Notes under the pieces: generated by a model
What the model saw: only the letters and a program-made list of their open reading frames with translations
The model's database searches: none
Told to the model about the DNA's origin: nothing
Source of the DNA: Enterococcus crotali
Lineage (GTDB): Bacteria > Bacillota > Bacilli > Lactobacillales > Enterococcaceae
NCBI RefSeq assembly: GCF_000633635.1
Contig: NZ_AYPQ01000001.1
Location: 654,820-718,819 of the forward strand
Length of the DNA stretch: 64,000 bases
Direction of reading: 5' to 3'
Shown here: piece after piece, positions 17,852 to 26,931 of the stretch
Position numbering within the stretch: the first letter of the stretch is position 1
Layout of the letters: each line of letters begins with the position of its first letter
Translations under genes and position numbers: made by a program

Positions 17852-18424
17852 ATGTCTAAACGTGTTATTATTATGCATTTCGAAGTAGAGAGCCAAGCTT
17901 ACCAAGCATTTTCAGAAATAAAGAAATTGTATGCTGAGAAAAAAATAAAAGGCGAACAAATGGCTGTAGTAACCCATGTTAATGATGGGGTTCATCAGTT
18001 TAAAATCGATGATTTTCTTGATTTTACTGGTAATAACCATACGGCGAAGAACAGTATGATTGGGATGCTGATCGGCATTTTAGGTGGTCCATTAGGGATT
18101 CTGCTAGGTTGGTTTGCAGGAAGTTTATTTGGTGCTTCTCAAGATGCAAAAGAAATTCAAGGTGCTCAAACAGTTTTTGAACATGTAACAAAACAAATCG
18201 GTGAAGGCGAAACAGGCTTGATTTTAATTGCGGAGGAAGATGATAATCGTCCATTGAACCAATTGATCATGAATGAATTAGGCGGCGAAATTACCCGTTT
18301 AGATTTTGAAGATGTTGAAAAAGAAATCACGGATGCCAAAGCTGTTGAGAAAGAAACAAAAGATTCAGCAGAAAAATCTTGGCAAGATAAAAAACAAGAG
18401 CCAACTGAAAAAACAGAAAATTAA
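17852..18424 (+). CDS. DUF1269-like protein with a glycine-rich membrane segment
   Basis: A 190-residue protein. An N-terminal alpha/beta part (VIIMHFEVESQAYQAFSEIK) is followed at about residues 70-95 by a Gly-rich hydrophobic stretch (MIGMLIGILGGPLGILLGW) that resembles a glycine zipper or membrane hairpin, then a soluble part and a highly charged Lys/Glu tail. The layout fits DUF1269 proteins, of unknown function. GAGGTGG precedes the ATG. It lies between the lipoprotein gene and the two-component system. It might be stress related, but nothing in the sequence shows it. Confidence 0.5.
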   Translation: MSKRVIIMHFEVESQAYQAFSEIKKLYAEKKIKGEQMAVVTHVNDGVHQFKIDDFLDFTGNNHTAKNSMIGMLIGILGGPLGILLGWFAGSLFGASQDAKEIQGAQTVFEHVTKQIGEGETGLILIAEEDDNRPLNQLIMNELGGEITRLDFEDVEKEITDAKAVEKETKDSAEKSWQDKKQEPTEKTEN

Positions 18425-18568
18425 ATATTTTGTAGGGATAGATGCAAGTTATTGGCTAAACTTGTCTCTATTCCTACACTTAAAAATGAATAAAAAGGGA
18501 AGCTAGAGGACGGGACAAGAAATTTTTTCCACTAGTCTTCTTTTTTGATTATAAGGATGTGATAATAA

Positions 18569-19272
18569 ATGCTGAAAATACTATTAGTAGAAGACGATGA
18601 AATTTTATCAGATAGTATCTTAGAAATATTAGCAGAAATAGGCGATATTGTTCAAGTATACGATGGGGAAGAAGCCTGTACGAAGGCGAGCGGGGAATTT
18701 ATGACTTGATCGTATTGGACTTGATGTTGCCGTTAATGTCTGGCGAGCAGGTTTTAACAGCTTTGAGAAAGAAAAATATTTATACACCTGTTTTGATTTT
18801 AACAGCTAAAGATGGGCTAGAGGATAAAGTCAATGGGTTTAAAAATGGTGGGGATGATTATTTAACTAAACCCTTCCACCGAGAAGAGTTATTATTGCGT
18901 GTTCAGGCACTTGCTCGTCGTTCTTTAGGAATGAACGGGAAAAATGAATTAGTAGTTGGAGACTTATGTTTGGACATGGATAATCGCCAAGCTAGTTTCA
19001 ATGGTTTGGAGTTGGTTCTCCAAGGAAAAGAATTTGATTTATTGCATTATCTTATGCAGAACAAGGGACGAATTATTACAAAAGACCAATTGTTCGATCG
19101 TATTTGGGGATTTCAATCCGACACGACTTTGACAGTGGTTGAAGTGTATATGAGCAATTTGAGAAAAAATTTAAAACCATTTGGAATCGACCGATGGATC
19201 AAAACTTTGCGAAATGTCGGTTATCTTTTCGAACTACCAGAGGAGCTGAAGCATGAACAAACAACTGAGTAA
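18569..19272 (+). CDS. OmpR/PhoB family response regulator, frame broken by a 1-base deletion
   Basis: The receiver domain starts MLKILLVEDDEILSDSILE with the acidic pocket, then the frame is lost near 18675-18679. Adding one base after GCC (reading EALYEGERGIYDLIVLDLMLP) restores the phosphorylated Asp (VLDLMLP), the Lys of LTKPFH, and a C-terminal winged-helix DNA-binding domain (QNKGRIITKDQLFDRIWG), 234 residues in all. Its end overlaps the histidine kinase gene by 20 bases. The missing base does not lie in a long homopolymer, so a true mutation cannot be excluded as firmly as for obg or topA. Confidence 0.8.
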
Positions 19273-20548
19273 AAAGCAACGAATCAATTATTTCGCGATT
19301 AATCTGATTTCATTTGCTAGCATTTTTCTCATTCTAGGTTTGATTGTCTTCCAACTTGTTCAAACGTCGATTTACCAGTCAGTTGACCATGATTTGAAGC
19401 GCCTTTCTGAGGATGAAAAATTTTTGCAGCATCAGCTTATGCAAATTGAACAGCCACAAGGAATACCAGCCCAGTTGGGTAAATTTAATACACCACCGCC
19501 AAATAATTTCCAACAACAAGTGATTCTGTGGTCCAAAGAAGGGAAAATTCTCAATGAATCTGAACTAGGTTCACGTTTTTATGATTTTCAAAATTTGAAA
19601 TTATCAACTGAAAATTTACATAAAATCAGCAATGTGCAAACAAAAGACAGCAACGATCGCTCTTTACAATTCCGTTCGATCACACTTCCTGTTGAAAATC
19701 AGCAAGAGGTGGCGTATCTGCAACTTTTAGTCAATACTGACCCGATCAGAGGAACGGTCGAGCAGTTCAAACAAATCCTGATTATTTGCATGATTATTTT
19801 TGGCTTGCTATCGATTGCTTTGAGTTACTTTTTGTCTAAGTGGTTTATGAAACCGATCTTAACCTCATGGAAAAAGCAACAGGAGTTTGTCGAAAATGCT
19901 TCTCATGAGCTAAGGACACCACTAACCATTATTCAAGCCAAACTAGAAAAATTATTTACCAAACCCAATCATACCATCTTAGAAGAATCTGAAACGATCG
20001 CGCTATCATTAGAAGAGGTTCAACGCTTGAGTCAATTAACAAGCGACTTGCTTTTATTGGCTCGCTCGGACTCTGATGCATTGACCTTGGAAAAAGAACC
20101 AGTGAAAATCAACTGCTTTTTAAATACGGTACTCTTACCTTATCAAGAATTAGCGTCAGCAGAAGACAAAGAATTTATCATTGATCTTGGGAAGGAGCAG
20201 CAAGTCTTTTTTGATAAAAAGCGGGTCCATCAATTATTGATTATTTTACTGGATAATGCATTAAAATATACGAATTCGTGTGAGAAAATAATCGTCTTTT
20301 CAAGTGTGAAAAATAATGAATGGCTCATAAAAATCAGTGATACGGGCAGTGGGATTCCCGATGAGAAAAAATCAGCTGTTTTTGAACGCTTTTATCGTGG
20401 AGAAGAGTCTAGAAACCGAAAAACAGGCGGCTACGGAATCGGTCTTGCGATAGCTAAGTGGATCGTGGATGAGCATCAAGGGAAAATTGAATTAATCGAT
20501 AATTTGCCAAAAGGTACGACTGTGATAGTGCGATTTCCTATAAAATAA
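19253..20548 (+). CDS. Sensor histidine kinase
   Basis: A 431-residue membrane kinase paired with the upstream response regulator. Membrane segments are at about 13-36 and 174-194, enclosing an extracytoplasmic domain of some 135 residues with a Pro-rich patch near 80-84. The H-box VENASHELRTPLT carries the phospho-acceptor His218; the N-box LLDNALKYT, DTGSGIPD and GGYGIGLAIAK complete the ATPase domain. No clear HAMP domain is seen. The signal is unknown. It could control the neighbouring VTC/DUF4956/lipoprotein genes, which is only inferred from position. Confidence 0.88.
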   Translation: MNKQLSKKQRINYFAINLISFASIFLILGLIVFQLVQTSIYQSVDHDLKRLSEDEKFLQHQLMQIEQPQGIPAQLGKFNTPPPNNFQQQVILWSKEGKILNESELGSRFYDFQNLKLSTENLHKISNVQTKDSNDRSLQFRSITLPVENQQEVAYLQLLVNTDPIRGTVEQFKQILIICMIIFGLLSIALSYFLSKWFMKPILTSWKKQQEFVENASHELRTPLTIIQAKLEKLFTKPNHTILEESETIALSLEEVQRLSQLTSDLLLLARSDSDALTLEKEPVKINCFLNTVLLPYQELASAEDKEFIIDLGKEQQVFFDKKRVHQLLIILLDNALKYTNSCEKIIVFSSVKNNEWLIKISDTGSGIPDEKKSAVFERFYRGEESRNRKTGGYGIGLAIAKWIVDEHQGKIELIDNLPKGTTVIVRFPIK

Positions 20549-20616
20549 ATATTATTTGCTAAAGTGGCGACTTTCTTCTAAAATAAAGAAGAAGTTTAAG
20601 GAAAGTTAGGTAGCCA

Positions 20617-21548
20617 ATGGAATTACAATTTTTAGGTACAGGAGCTGGAGTTCCAGCAAAACATCGAAATGTGAGTAGTATCGCATTAAAATTATTAGAT
20701 GAAAGAAATGCCGTATGGTTATTTGACTGCGGTGAAGGAACACAATTACAAATTTTGAAAAGTAATATCCGCCCAAGAAAAATCGAGAAAATATTTATTA
20801 CTCATTTACACGGAGATCATATCTTTGGTTTGCCTGGTTTATTGAGTAGCCGCTCATTTCAAGGTGGAAATGAACGACTAGAAATTACGGACCACCTGGA
20901 GTTGCAGAATTTGTCCGAACAGCATTGAAAGTATCGCAAACGAAACTCTCTTATGAACTAAAGTTTATCGAAATCAAAGACGAAGGAATCATTTTTTCAG
21001 ATAAACAATTTACGGTCTCTTGTTTGCCTTTAGAACATGGGATTCTTAGTTTTGGTTATCGTATAGTAGAAGCGGATCATGAAGGTGAGCTTCAAGTAGA
21101 CAAATTAGCAGCCTTAAATATTCCGTCAGGTCCGATCTATGGGAAAATTAAACGTGGTGAAACTGTGACCTTGCCTGATGGAAGAATAATCAATGGTAAA
21201 GACTTCGTCGGTGAAAAAAAATCTGGTAGAATCGTAACGATTTTAGGAGATACCAGAAAGACAAATAATAGCGTTCAACTTGCTGAAAATGCTGACGTAC
21301 TTGTTCATGAAAGTACGTTTAATAAAGATGAGGAAAAAATGGCTAGAGCATATTTTCATTCAACGAGTCATCATGCTGCCCAAGTTGCGTTGAAAGCCAA
21401 TGTAGCAAAACTAATACTGACACATATCAGTGCGCGTTATTTAACAGGTGATATTATTCAGTTAGAAAATGAAGCCAGAGAGATTTTTCCAAGGACAAAA
21501 ATCGTGAAAGATATGGAAATCGTAGAAGTACCTTTTAAAGATGAGTAA
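20617..21548 (+). CDS. rnz: Ribonuclease Z, frame broken by a 1-base deletion
   Basis: RNase Z removes the 3' trailer of tRNA precursors. [13 protein letters not shown] and the zinc motif THLHGDH (His63, His65, Asp67, His68) are read from 20617; the rest, with LGDTR and LILTHIS.RY, continues in another frame to 21548. One T missing at 20885-20886 (TT for TTT) explains the break: restoring it gives [18 protein letters not shown] and a 310-residue protein of normal length. It is followed by SDR, lapA-like, recJ and apt genes, a common order in lactic acid bacteria. Confidence 0.9.
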
Positions 21549-21560
21549 GGGGGAATTAAA

Positions 21561-22361
21561 ATGTATCATAACCAAGATTTAACAGATAAAGTAGTTGTAG
21601 TTACAGGTGGATCGGCTGGTTTAGGTGAGCAAATCTGCTACGAAGCTGCCAAAAGAGGAGCAATCGTAGTTGTTTGTGCCAGACGTATCAATTTGATCGG
21701 TAAAGTAAAAGAAACTTGTGAAGAATTAAGCGGGAAATCAGCGTTCTCATTTCAATTAGATATTGCGGATCCTGAAAATGTAGAAACTGTTTTTGAAAAA
21801 ATCGAGGCAGAAGTAGGTGTTATCGATGTGTTAGTAAATAATGCAGGCTTTGGTATTTTTGAAAACTTTGTGGATATTGATTTAGCTGTAGCTAGAAATA
21901 TGTTTGAAGTCAATGTATTAGGAATGATGGTTTTTACCCAAAAAACAGCGATCCAAATGGCTGAAAGAGGTACAGGTCATATTATCAATATTGCTTCTAT
22001 GGCAGGGAAAATGGCAACAGCAAAATCAACAGTTTATTCTGCTACAAAATTTGCAGTTTTAGGCTTTTCAAATGCCCTCCGTTTGGAATTAAAACCATTA
22101 GGTGTCTCTGTAACAACAGTTAATCCAGGACCAATCAAAACTGAATTTTTTGATAAAGCAGATCCTTCAGGGGACTATTTAGCCTCAGTTGATTTACTGG
22201 TTTTAGAACCAAATAAGCTAGCCAAAGAAATTGTTAATGCAATGGGAACATGCAAACGCGAGATCAATCGTCCCCGTGTTATGGAAGGTGCTTATCGCCT
22301 CTACACATTATTCCCTCATATAGGAGATCTATTAGCAGGCGGATTGTTAAATAAAAAATAA
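21561..22361 (+). CDS. Short-chain dehydrogenase/reductase family protein
   Basis: A 266-residue oxidoreductase of the classical SDR family. The cofactor motif TGGSAGLG, the NNAG motif and the catalytic Ser-Tyr-Lys (YSATK, with the Ser of INIASMAG) are visible. CARR after the second strand suggests preference for NADP. The C-terminal extension is of the YqjQ type. It lies 12 bases after rnz with its own AAGGGGG site, and its product is unknown; the position between rnz and recJ is conserved and says little about the substrate. Confidence 0.85.
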   Translation: MYHNQDLTDKVVVVTGGSAGLGEQICYEAAKRGAIVVVCARRINLIGKVKETCEELSGKSAFSFQLDIADPENVETVFEKIEAEVGVIDVLVNNAGFGIFENFVDIDLAVARNMFEVNVLGMMVFTQKTAIQMAERGTGHIINIASMAGKMATAKSTVYSATKFAVLGFSNALRLELKPLGVSVTTVNPGPIKTEFFDKADPSGDYLASVDLLVLEPNKLAKEIVNAMGTCKREINRPRVMEGAYRLYTLFPHIGDLLAGGLLNKK

Positions 22362-22374
22362 GGAGGAAAAAACG

Positions 22375-22809
22375 ATGAAAAATCAGTGGCGTGTGGTTGT
22401 GGGGCTTGTTTTGGTTCTGATTGTTGTGATATTTGCTGTGCTAAATAATCAGACAGTGCCCGTTAACTTCGGCTTTACTAAAATCTCTGGTCCATTGATC
22501 CTCATTATTTTAGGATCGGCAATAGTTGGTGCTTTGATTGGTTTACTAACATCAACAACAACCATGTGGAAACAGAAAAAACAAGTCAAAGAGTTAAGAA
22601 AAGAGATCGAAGGATACAAAACGGATACAGATAAATTGGTCCAAGAGGAAGCTGAAAAAATAAAACGATCATATGAAAATCAGCTAACTGAATTACAAGC
22701 AAAATATGATGCTGTAAAAACCCAAGAGCCGATAGAACCGATGGTAGATACAGAACCCGTTGGCAGTAGAGTCGACCATTTTACTAAGCCAAGAAATAAT
22801 GAAGAATAA
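22375..22809 (+). CDS. LapA domain (DUF1049) membrane protein
   Basis: A 144-residue protein with two membrane segments near the N-terminus (about 8-26 and 40-62, the typical LapA pattern VVIFAVLNNQTVPVNFGF between them) and a coiled-coil, Lys/Glu-rich cytoplasmic tail. Function in Gram-positive bacteria is unknown. GGAGG precedes the start, 13 bases after the SDR gene. Confidence 0.8.
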   Translation: MKNQWRVVVGLVLVLIVVIFAVLNNQTVPVNFGFTKISGPLILIILGSAIVGALIGLLTSTTTMWKQKKQVKELRKEIEGYKTDTDKLVQEEAEKIKRSYENQLTELQAKYDAVKTQEPIEPMVDTEPVGSRVDHFTKPRNNEE

Positions 22810-22820
22810 ATATAACACGG

Positions 22821-22867
22821 AAAAAGCAAAGATAAAGCAGCAATCGTTTATCTTTGCTTTTTATTTT
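22821..22867 (+). terminator. Terminator after the lapA-like gene
   Basis: Perfect 16-bp arms AAAAAGCAAAGATAAA and TTTATCTTTGCTTTTT around a 10-base loop, then T-rich sequence. Confidence 0.75.
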
Positions 22868-22890
22868 GCAGTTCTTTTTAGGATACTTTC

Positions 22891-22919
22891 TTTAGTTTTT
22901 CGATTCTATTTGATATAAT
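22891..22919 (+). promoter_or_regulatory. Possible promoter of recJ-apt
   Basis: TTTAGT (22891-22896), 17-base spacer, TATAAT (22914-22919), 22 bases upstream of the recJ start. The -35 is weak. Confidence 0.4.
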
Positions 22920-22940
22920 TACTTGGTTAGGAGTGACGTC

Positions 22941-25253
22941 GTGAAAAAACCAAAATATATGTGGCAATTGCGAGAAACAACAGAGTTGCCAGAAGAATTT
23001 TCGAATATATTAACAGATGAACAAATCAATCCATTACTAGGACAATTGTTATGGCATCGCAACATTCAGTCAAAAGAGAGCTTAGATCTTTTTTTGCATC
23101 CAACAGTAGAAAATCTATATGATCCATTTTTAATGTATGATATGGAAAAAGCTGTAAATCGGCTTCAAGAAGCCGTAGCACAGGGAGAAAAAATCTTAGT
23201 CTATGGAGATTACGATGCGGATGGGATCACAAGTACAACGGTTATGAAAGAAGCGATTGAGCTGATTGGTGGAGAAGTAGAGTATTTCTTGCCAAATCGC
23301 TTCGTTCATGGCTATGGACCAAATTTAGCGGTCTTTAAAGAACAGATCGAAAATGGCGTCCAATTGATCATTACCGTCGATAATGGGGTTGCAGGTCATG
23401 AAGCGATCCATTATGCTACAGAACAAGGCATTGATGTCATTGTTACAGATCACCATGAACTGCCTCCAGTTTTACCAGATGCTTATGCAATCATCCATCC
23501 AAAACATCCACAAGGACACTATCCCTTTGGTGATTTAGCTGGAGTAGGCGTTGCATTTAAAGTCGCAACAGCCTTATTGGGCGAATTGCCTGCTGAATTT
23601 CTTGATTTAGTTGCAATCGGTACAATAGCAGACTTAGTTTCCTTAACCGATGAAAATCGAGTTTTGGTTAAAATGGGATTGGAAATGATTCGAACTGGTG
23701 AAAGAATCGGTCTCGATATTTTGATCCATTTAGCTGAGCTTAAAAAAGAAGCAATTAGCGAAGAGAGCATTGGTTTTACGATCGCTCCGCGTTTAAATGC
23801 CTTAGGCCGTTTAGGTGATGCAGCTCCTGGGGTAGAATTAATGACGACTTTTGATGAAGAGGAAGCTGAGCGAATCGCAACATATATCAATAGTCAAAAT
23901 GATGAGCGTAAAGAGATCGTTGCTACAATCACAAAAGAAGCTTTCCAGCTTATTGTGCCGACTGATCCAATTCATATCGTGGCAAAACAAGGCTGGCATG
24001 AAGGCGTTCTGGGGATTGTTGCTGGAAGAATTATGCAAGATACCGGAAAACCAACGATTGTGTTAACGATTGATGAGAACAATGAAACTGCTAAAGGTTC
24101 TGGTCGTAGTGTTTCTGCCCTGAACTTGTTTGACGCACTAAGTGAGATCCGTGAAGCGTTTACTCATTTTGGCGGTCATCATATGGCTGCTGGAATGACT
24201 TTGCCTGTCATGAATATCGATAGAATGAGAGAACATTTGATCGGCTATCTAAAAGAAAATCAGATAGACCTTGCTCAAGGGCAAGAATTATTGATTGATG
24301 AGTCGCTTAAAATAGAAGATGCAACAATTCCATTTATTCAACAACTTAAGATACTTGCTCCGTTTGGAACAGATAATCCCGTACCCAATTTTTTATTTGA
24401 AGATATAACTGTCGAGCAATGCCGACAAATCGGGGCAGATAAAAGCCATCTTAAATTCCAACTAAGCCAAGCTGGTGCAAAATTAGATGCTATTGCTTTT
24501 CAAATGGGGGATCAAGCAGACGAATTTGGGCAAGGAACAACTAACATTGTTGGGCAGCTATCAATCAATGAGTGGAATGGCAATAAAAAACCACAACTGA
24601 TGGTCAGTGATTTTTCAGTAGATGGCGTTCAATTATTTGACCTTCGAGGGAAAAATGGTCGCCAAAAAGAAATTCCTGTGGCAAATACAATGTATATATA
24701 CTTCAATTCAGATAGCCAAAAATTAATTGATCATCAGGCAAGTCATCAACAGCTGTTTACGACAGTCGAGGAAACCGTTGAGCAAATCAACAAAACAAAT
24801 AGCCAGCAGTTAGTTTTTGTTGATTGTCCAGATAATATTGATTTGCTAAAACAAATTACTCAAGCTGGAAAAATCGAGCGCGTTTATCTGATGGGCATTT
24901 CATCGGAAGAAGCGTATCTAAACGGAACTGGGACAAGAGAGCAATATGCTCAACTTTACAAATTTGTAAGACAACAAGAGCAAGTAGATGTTCGTTACAA
25001 ATTAAATGTAGTAGCACAGCACTTAAAAATCCAAGAAAAATTATTAATTTTTATGATACAGGTGTTTTTTGATCTAGGATTTGTTACAATAGAAAACGGT
25101 GTTTTAAGAAAAGTTGAGAGTCCTGAAAATCATCCATTAACGGAAAGTAAGGTTTATCAAACTCGCTTAAAAAGAATCAAAACAGAAGAGTTTTTGTTAT
25201 ACAGCGATCGTGAGACATTACAACAATGGCTGTGGAATGAGGAGGAAGTATAA
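22941..25253 (+). CDS. recJ: Single-stranded-DNA-specific exonuclease RecJ
   Basis: A 770-residue DHH-superfamily 5'-3' exonuclease used in recombination and mismatch repair. The metal motifs VYGDYDADGITS and VIVTDHHELPP and the DHHA1 motif FGGHHMAAGM are present, followed by an OB-type domain and a Firmicutes-specific C-terminal extension. I take GTG at 22941 as the start, since AGGAG at about 22929-22933 is well spaced for it; a TTG six codons earlier would lie ahead of that site. It is coupled to apt, 3 bases downstream. Confidence 0.93.
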   Translation: MKKPKYMWQLRETTELPEEFSNILTDEQINPLLGQLLWHRNIQSKESLDLFLHPTVENLYDPFLMYDMEKAVNRLQEAVAQGEKILVYGDYDADGITSTTVMKEAIELIGGEVEYFLPNRFVHGYGPNLAVFKEQIENGVQLIITVDNGVAGHEAIHYATEQGIDVIVTDHHELPPVLPDAYAIIHPKHPQGHYPFGDLAGVGVAFKVATALLGELPAEFLDLVAIGTIADLVSLTDENRVLVKMGLEMIRTGERIGLDILIHLAELKKEAISEESIGFTIAPRLNALGRLGDAAPGVELMTTFDEEEAERIATYINSQNDERKEIVATITKEAFQLIVPTDPIHIVAKQGWHEGVLGIVAGRIMQDTGKPTIVLTIDENNETAKGSGRSVSALNLFDALSEIREAFTHFGGHHMAAGMTLPVMNIDRMREHLIGYLKENQIDLAQGQELLIDESLKIEDATIPFIQQLKILAPFGTDNPVPNFLFEDITVEQCRQIGADKSHLKFQLSQAGAKLDAIAFQMGDQADEFGQGTTNIVGQLSINEWNGNKKPQLMVSDFSVDGVQLFDLRGKNGRQKEIPVANTMYIYFNSDSQKLIDHQASHQQLFTTVEETVEQINKTNSQQLVFVDCPDNIDLLKQITQAGKIERVYLMGISSEEAYLNGTGTREQYAQLYKFVRQQEQVDVRYKLNVVAQHLKIQEKLLIFMIQVFFDLGFVTIENGVLRKVESPENHPLTESKVYQTRLKRIKTEEFLLYSDRETLQQWLWNEEEV

Positions 25254-25256
25254 AAA

Positions 25257-25769
25257 ATGGATTTAAAAGATTATATTGCTAGTATTCCAGATTATCCGGA
25301 AAAGGGAGTGATCTTTAGAGACATCTCCCCGTTGATGGCCAATGGAGAGGCGTATCGTGAAGCAACAAAACAAATCGTTGATTATGCAAAAGAAAAAAGA
25401 ATCGATATGGTTGTTGGACCAGAAGCACGTGGCTTTATCGTAGGCTGTCCTGTGGCGTACGAATTAGGAGTAGGTTTTGCTCCTGTTCGTAAAAAAGGAA
25501 AATTACCTCGTGAAACGATCGAAGTAACCTATGATTTGGAATACGGTACTGATACGTTAACACTTCATAAAGATGCAATTCAACCTGGGCAAAGAGTATT
25601 GATTTGTGATGATCTATTAGCAACTGGCGGTACGATCAAAGCAACCATCGAACTAATTGAAGCATTAGGCGGGATCGTTGTCGGTTGTGCATTTTTAATT
25701 GAATTGATGGATCTACATGGACGAGATAAAATTACTGGCTATGAAATTGTTACATTGATGGAATATTAA
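25257..25769 (+). CDS. apt: Adenine phosphoribosyltransferase
   Basis: A 170-residue enzyme that salvages adenine to AMP with PRPP. The PRPP-binding motif [13 protein letters not shown] and the family pieces [15 protein letters not shown] and GPEARGF are intact. GAGGAAG ahead of the ATG lies within the recJ end. The recJ-apt pair is widespread in Firmicutes. Confidence 0.95.
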   Translation: MDLKDYIASIPDYPEKGVIFRDISPLMANGEAYREATKQIVDYAKEKRIDMVVGPEARGFIVGCPVAYELGVGFAPVRKKGKLPRETIEVTYDLEYGTDTLTLHKDAIQPGQRVLICDDLLATGGTIKATIELIEALGGIVVGCAFLIELMDLHGRDKITGYEIVTLMEY

Positions 25770-25806
25770 AAAACAGCTCCCAGAAATATAAGGGAGCTGT
25801 TTTTTC
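25768..25806 (+). terminator. Terminator of recJ-apt
   Basis: AAACAGCTCCC pairs with GGGAGCTGTTT around a short AT loop, followed by T5. Confidence 0.8.
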
Positions 25807-25826
25807 GCTGTTTCATATTAGAAATA

Positions 25827-25853
25827 AGGTGACCGTAAAACTGAAGGTCACCT
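25827..25853 (-). terminator. Possible terminator of the SOS-controlled small gene
   Basis: AGGTGACC and GGTCACCT form a perfect 8-bp stem just beyond the minus-strand stop; the T-run on that strand is short. Confidence 0.4.
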
Positions 25854-25874
25854 ATAAATCAATTATACTTTGAC

Positions 25875-26075
25875 CTATGGGTATTTACGGTAAATATAAT
25901 GTTGATGCTCATTCTTTTTTCTTGTATGAGAATATCGTTTCTCATCCCATAACATGAACCATATAATAAACAGAGGACTAACAATAAGTAAAGCTGAACG
26001 TAGCCCTAATGTACCCAAGAAAATACCAATAATCAATACTACAAATAATAACCCACCACGACGAACTGCTTTCAT
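25875..26075 (-). CDS. Small membrane protein under LexA-type boxes
   Basis: A 66-residue protein that I do not recognise. It has a basic N-terminus (MKAVRRGG), a hydrophobic region at about 8-44 that could be one long or two short membrane segments, and a His/Lys/Arg-rich tail. GAGGTGA stands upstream of the ATG. Its promoter contains two LexA/DinR-type boxes (26100-26113 and 26127-26140), one between -35 and -10, so it should be repressed by LexA and induced by DNA damage. Small SOS-induced membrane proteins in other bacteria (YneA, SidA) delay division; a similar role here is a guess, as it shows no sequence likeness to them that I can see. Confidence 0.7.
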   Translation of the reverse strand: MKAVRRGGLLFVVLIIGIFLGTLGLRSALLIVSPLFIIWFMLWDEKRYSHTRKKNEHQHYIYRKYP

Positions 26076-26099
26076 CCTTAATCACCTCATAATTTTTAT

Positions 26100-26113
26100 C
26101 GAACAAACGTTTG
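26100..26113. promoter_or_regulatory. LexA/DinR-type box, promoter-distal
   Basis: CGAACAAACGTTTG fits the Gram-positive SOS box pattern CGAAC-RNRY-GTTYG at all positions. It lies downstream of the -10 on the minus strand, over or just after the expected transcription start of the 66-residue protein gene. Confidence 0.7.
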
Positions 26114-26120
26114 TATAGTT

Positions 26121-26149
26121 ATTATACGAATGTTTGTTCGGTTTGTAAA
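26121..26149 (-). promoter_or_regulatory. Promoter of the SOS-controlled small gene
   Basis: On the minus strand TTTACA (26149-26144), 17-base spacer, TATAAT (26126-26121). The spacer holds a LexA-type box, the arrangement expected for tight repression. Confidence 0.75.
26127..26140. promoter_or_regulatory. LexA/DinR-type box within the promoter spacer
   Basis: CGAATGTTTGTTCG differs from the SOS consensus in one arm position (T for C). Its centre is 27 bases from that of the box at 26100-26113, and the two together form a larger imperfect palindrome with arms matching at 16 of 18 positions. Confidence 0.7.
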
Positions 26150-26162
26150 GAGATAAATACAA

Positions 26163-26203
26163 AAAAGGCATTTCTTTTTTGATAAATCAAAAAGAAACGC
26201 CTT
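26163..26203 (-). terminator. Terminator of hlyIII
   Basis: On the minus strand a long stem AAGGCGTTTC..GAAATGCCTT with one mismatch, then a T-run, 30 bases after the hlyIII stop. Confidence 0.65.
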
Positions 26204-26234
26204 AACCCTTTTAAACAAAGGAATCATATGAAGT

Positions 26235-26905
26235 TTAAGTATAAAGTAAAATCGAAAAGAACATGAAACCGGCGCCTAACATAACGAACAGATGCCAAAC
26301 TACGTGCATGAAACGAACACTTTTTAAGCTGTAAAAAGCAGCACCCAATGTATAAGAGACACCACCGGCTACTAGTAAGGCAACGCCAGTAAATCCTAAA
26401 GAATCATACAATGGTTTGGCAGCAACAACACAAAGCCAACCCATAATAATATAAATGACAGTAGAAATATTTTTCACGGTCTCTTGTTTATGCAAGGTTA
26501 AAGATTTATAAACAACACCGCTAATTGCCATCAGCCAGATAAGTATAAATAATAACCAGCCGAGCCAACCATCAATACTTAATAAACAAAAAGGGGTATA
26601 GCTACCAGCTATCAATAAGAAAATAGAACTATGATCAAAAACTTGAAATACTTTTTTAGCTTTCGTAAAAATCAAGCTATGAAATAAGGTGGATGATAAA
26701 AATAAAAGAATCAGCGTAGAACCATAAATGGCATAAGAGACGACATGAACAGGGGAGCCCAGGCGTGCACCTTTCACCAGCAAGATGATCAAGCTACAAT
26801 ACTTAAGCCAGCTCCAATCCCATGTGTGACCGCATTAAGCACTTCGTTTAAAATCATATATTTTCTGGAGAATTTTACTTTTTCCAAGAAATCAACTTCC
26901 TTCAT
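26235..26905 (-). CDS. Hemolysin III family (HlyIII/PAQR) membrane protein, frame broken by a 1-base deletion
   Basis: Seven-helix membrane protein of the HlyIII/YqfA family, about 223 residues after repair. The family motif NEVLNAVTHGIGAGLSI is encoded at the 5' end in one frame; the remainder, with SSTLFH, FDHSSIFLLIAGSYTPF and the C-terminal HVVWHLFVMLGA (metal-ligand His residues), is in another. Restoring one T on the minus strand (26791-26792, AA for AAA on the plus strand) joins them as VALIILLVKG. The ATG at 26905 has no ribosome site; a TTG six codons on, with AAGGAAG before it, may be the real start. Hemolytic activity should not be assumed. Confidence 0.8.
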
Positions 26906-26931
26906 TTTAATTTGGTGAAAAATAATTCTTA

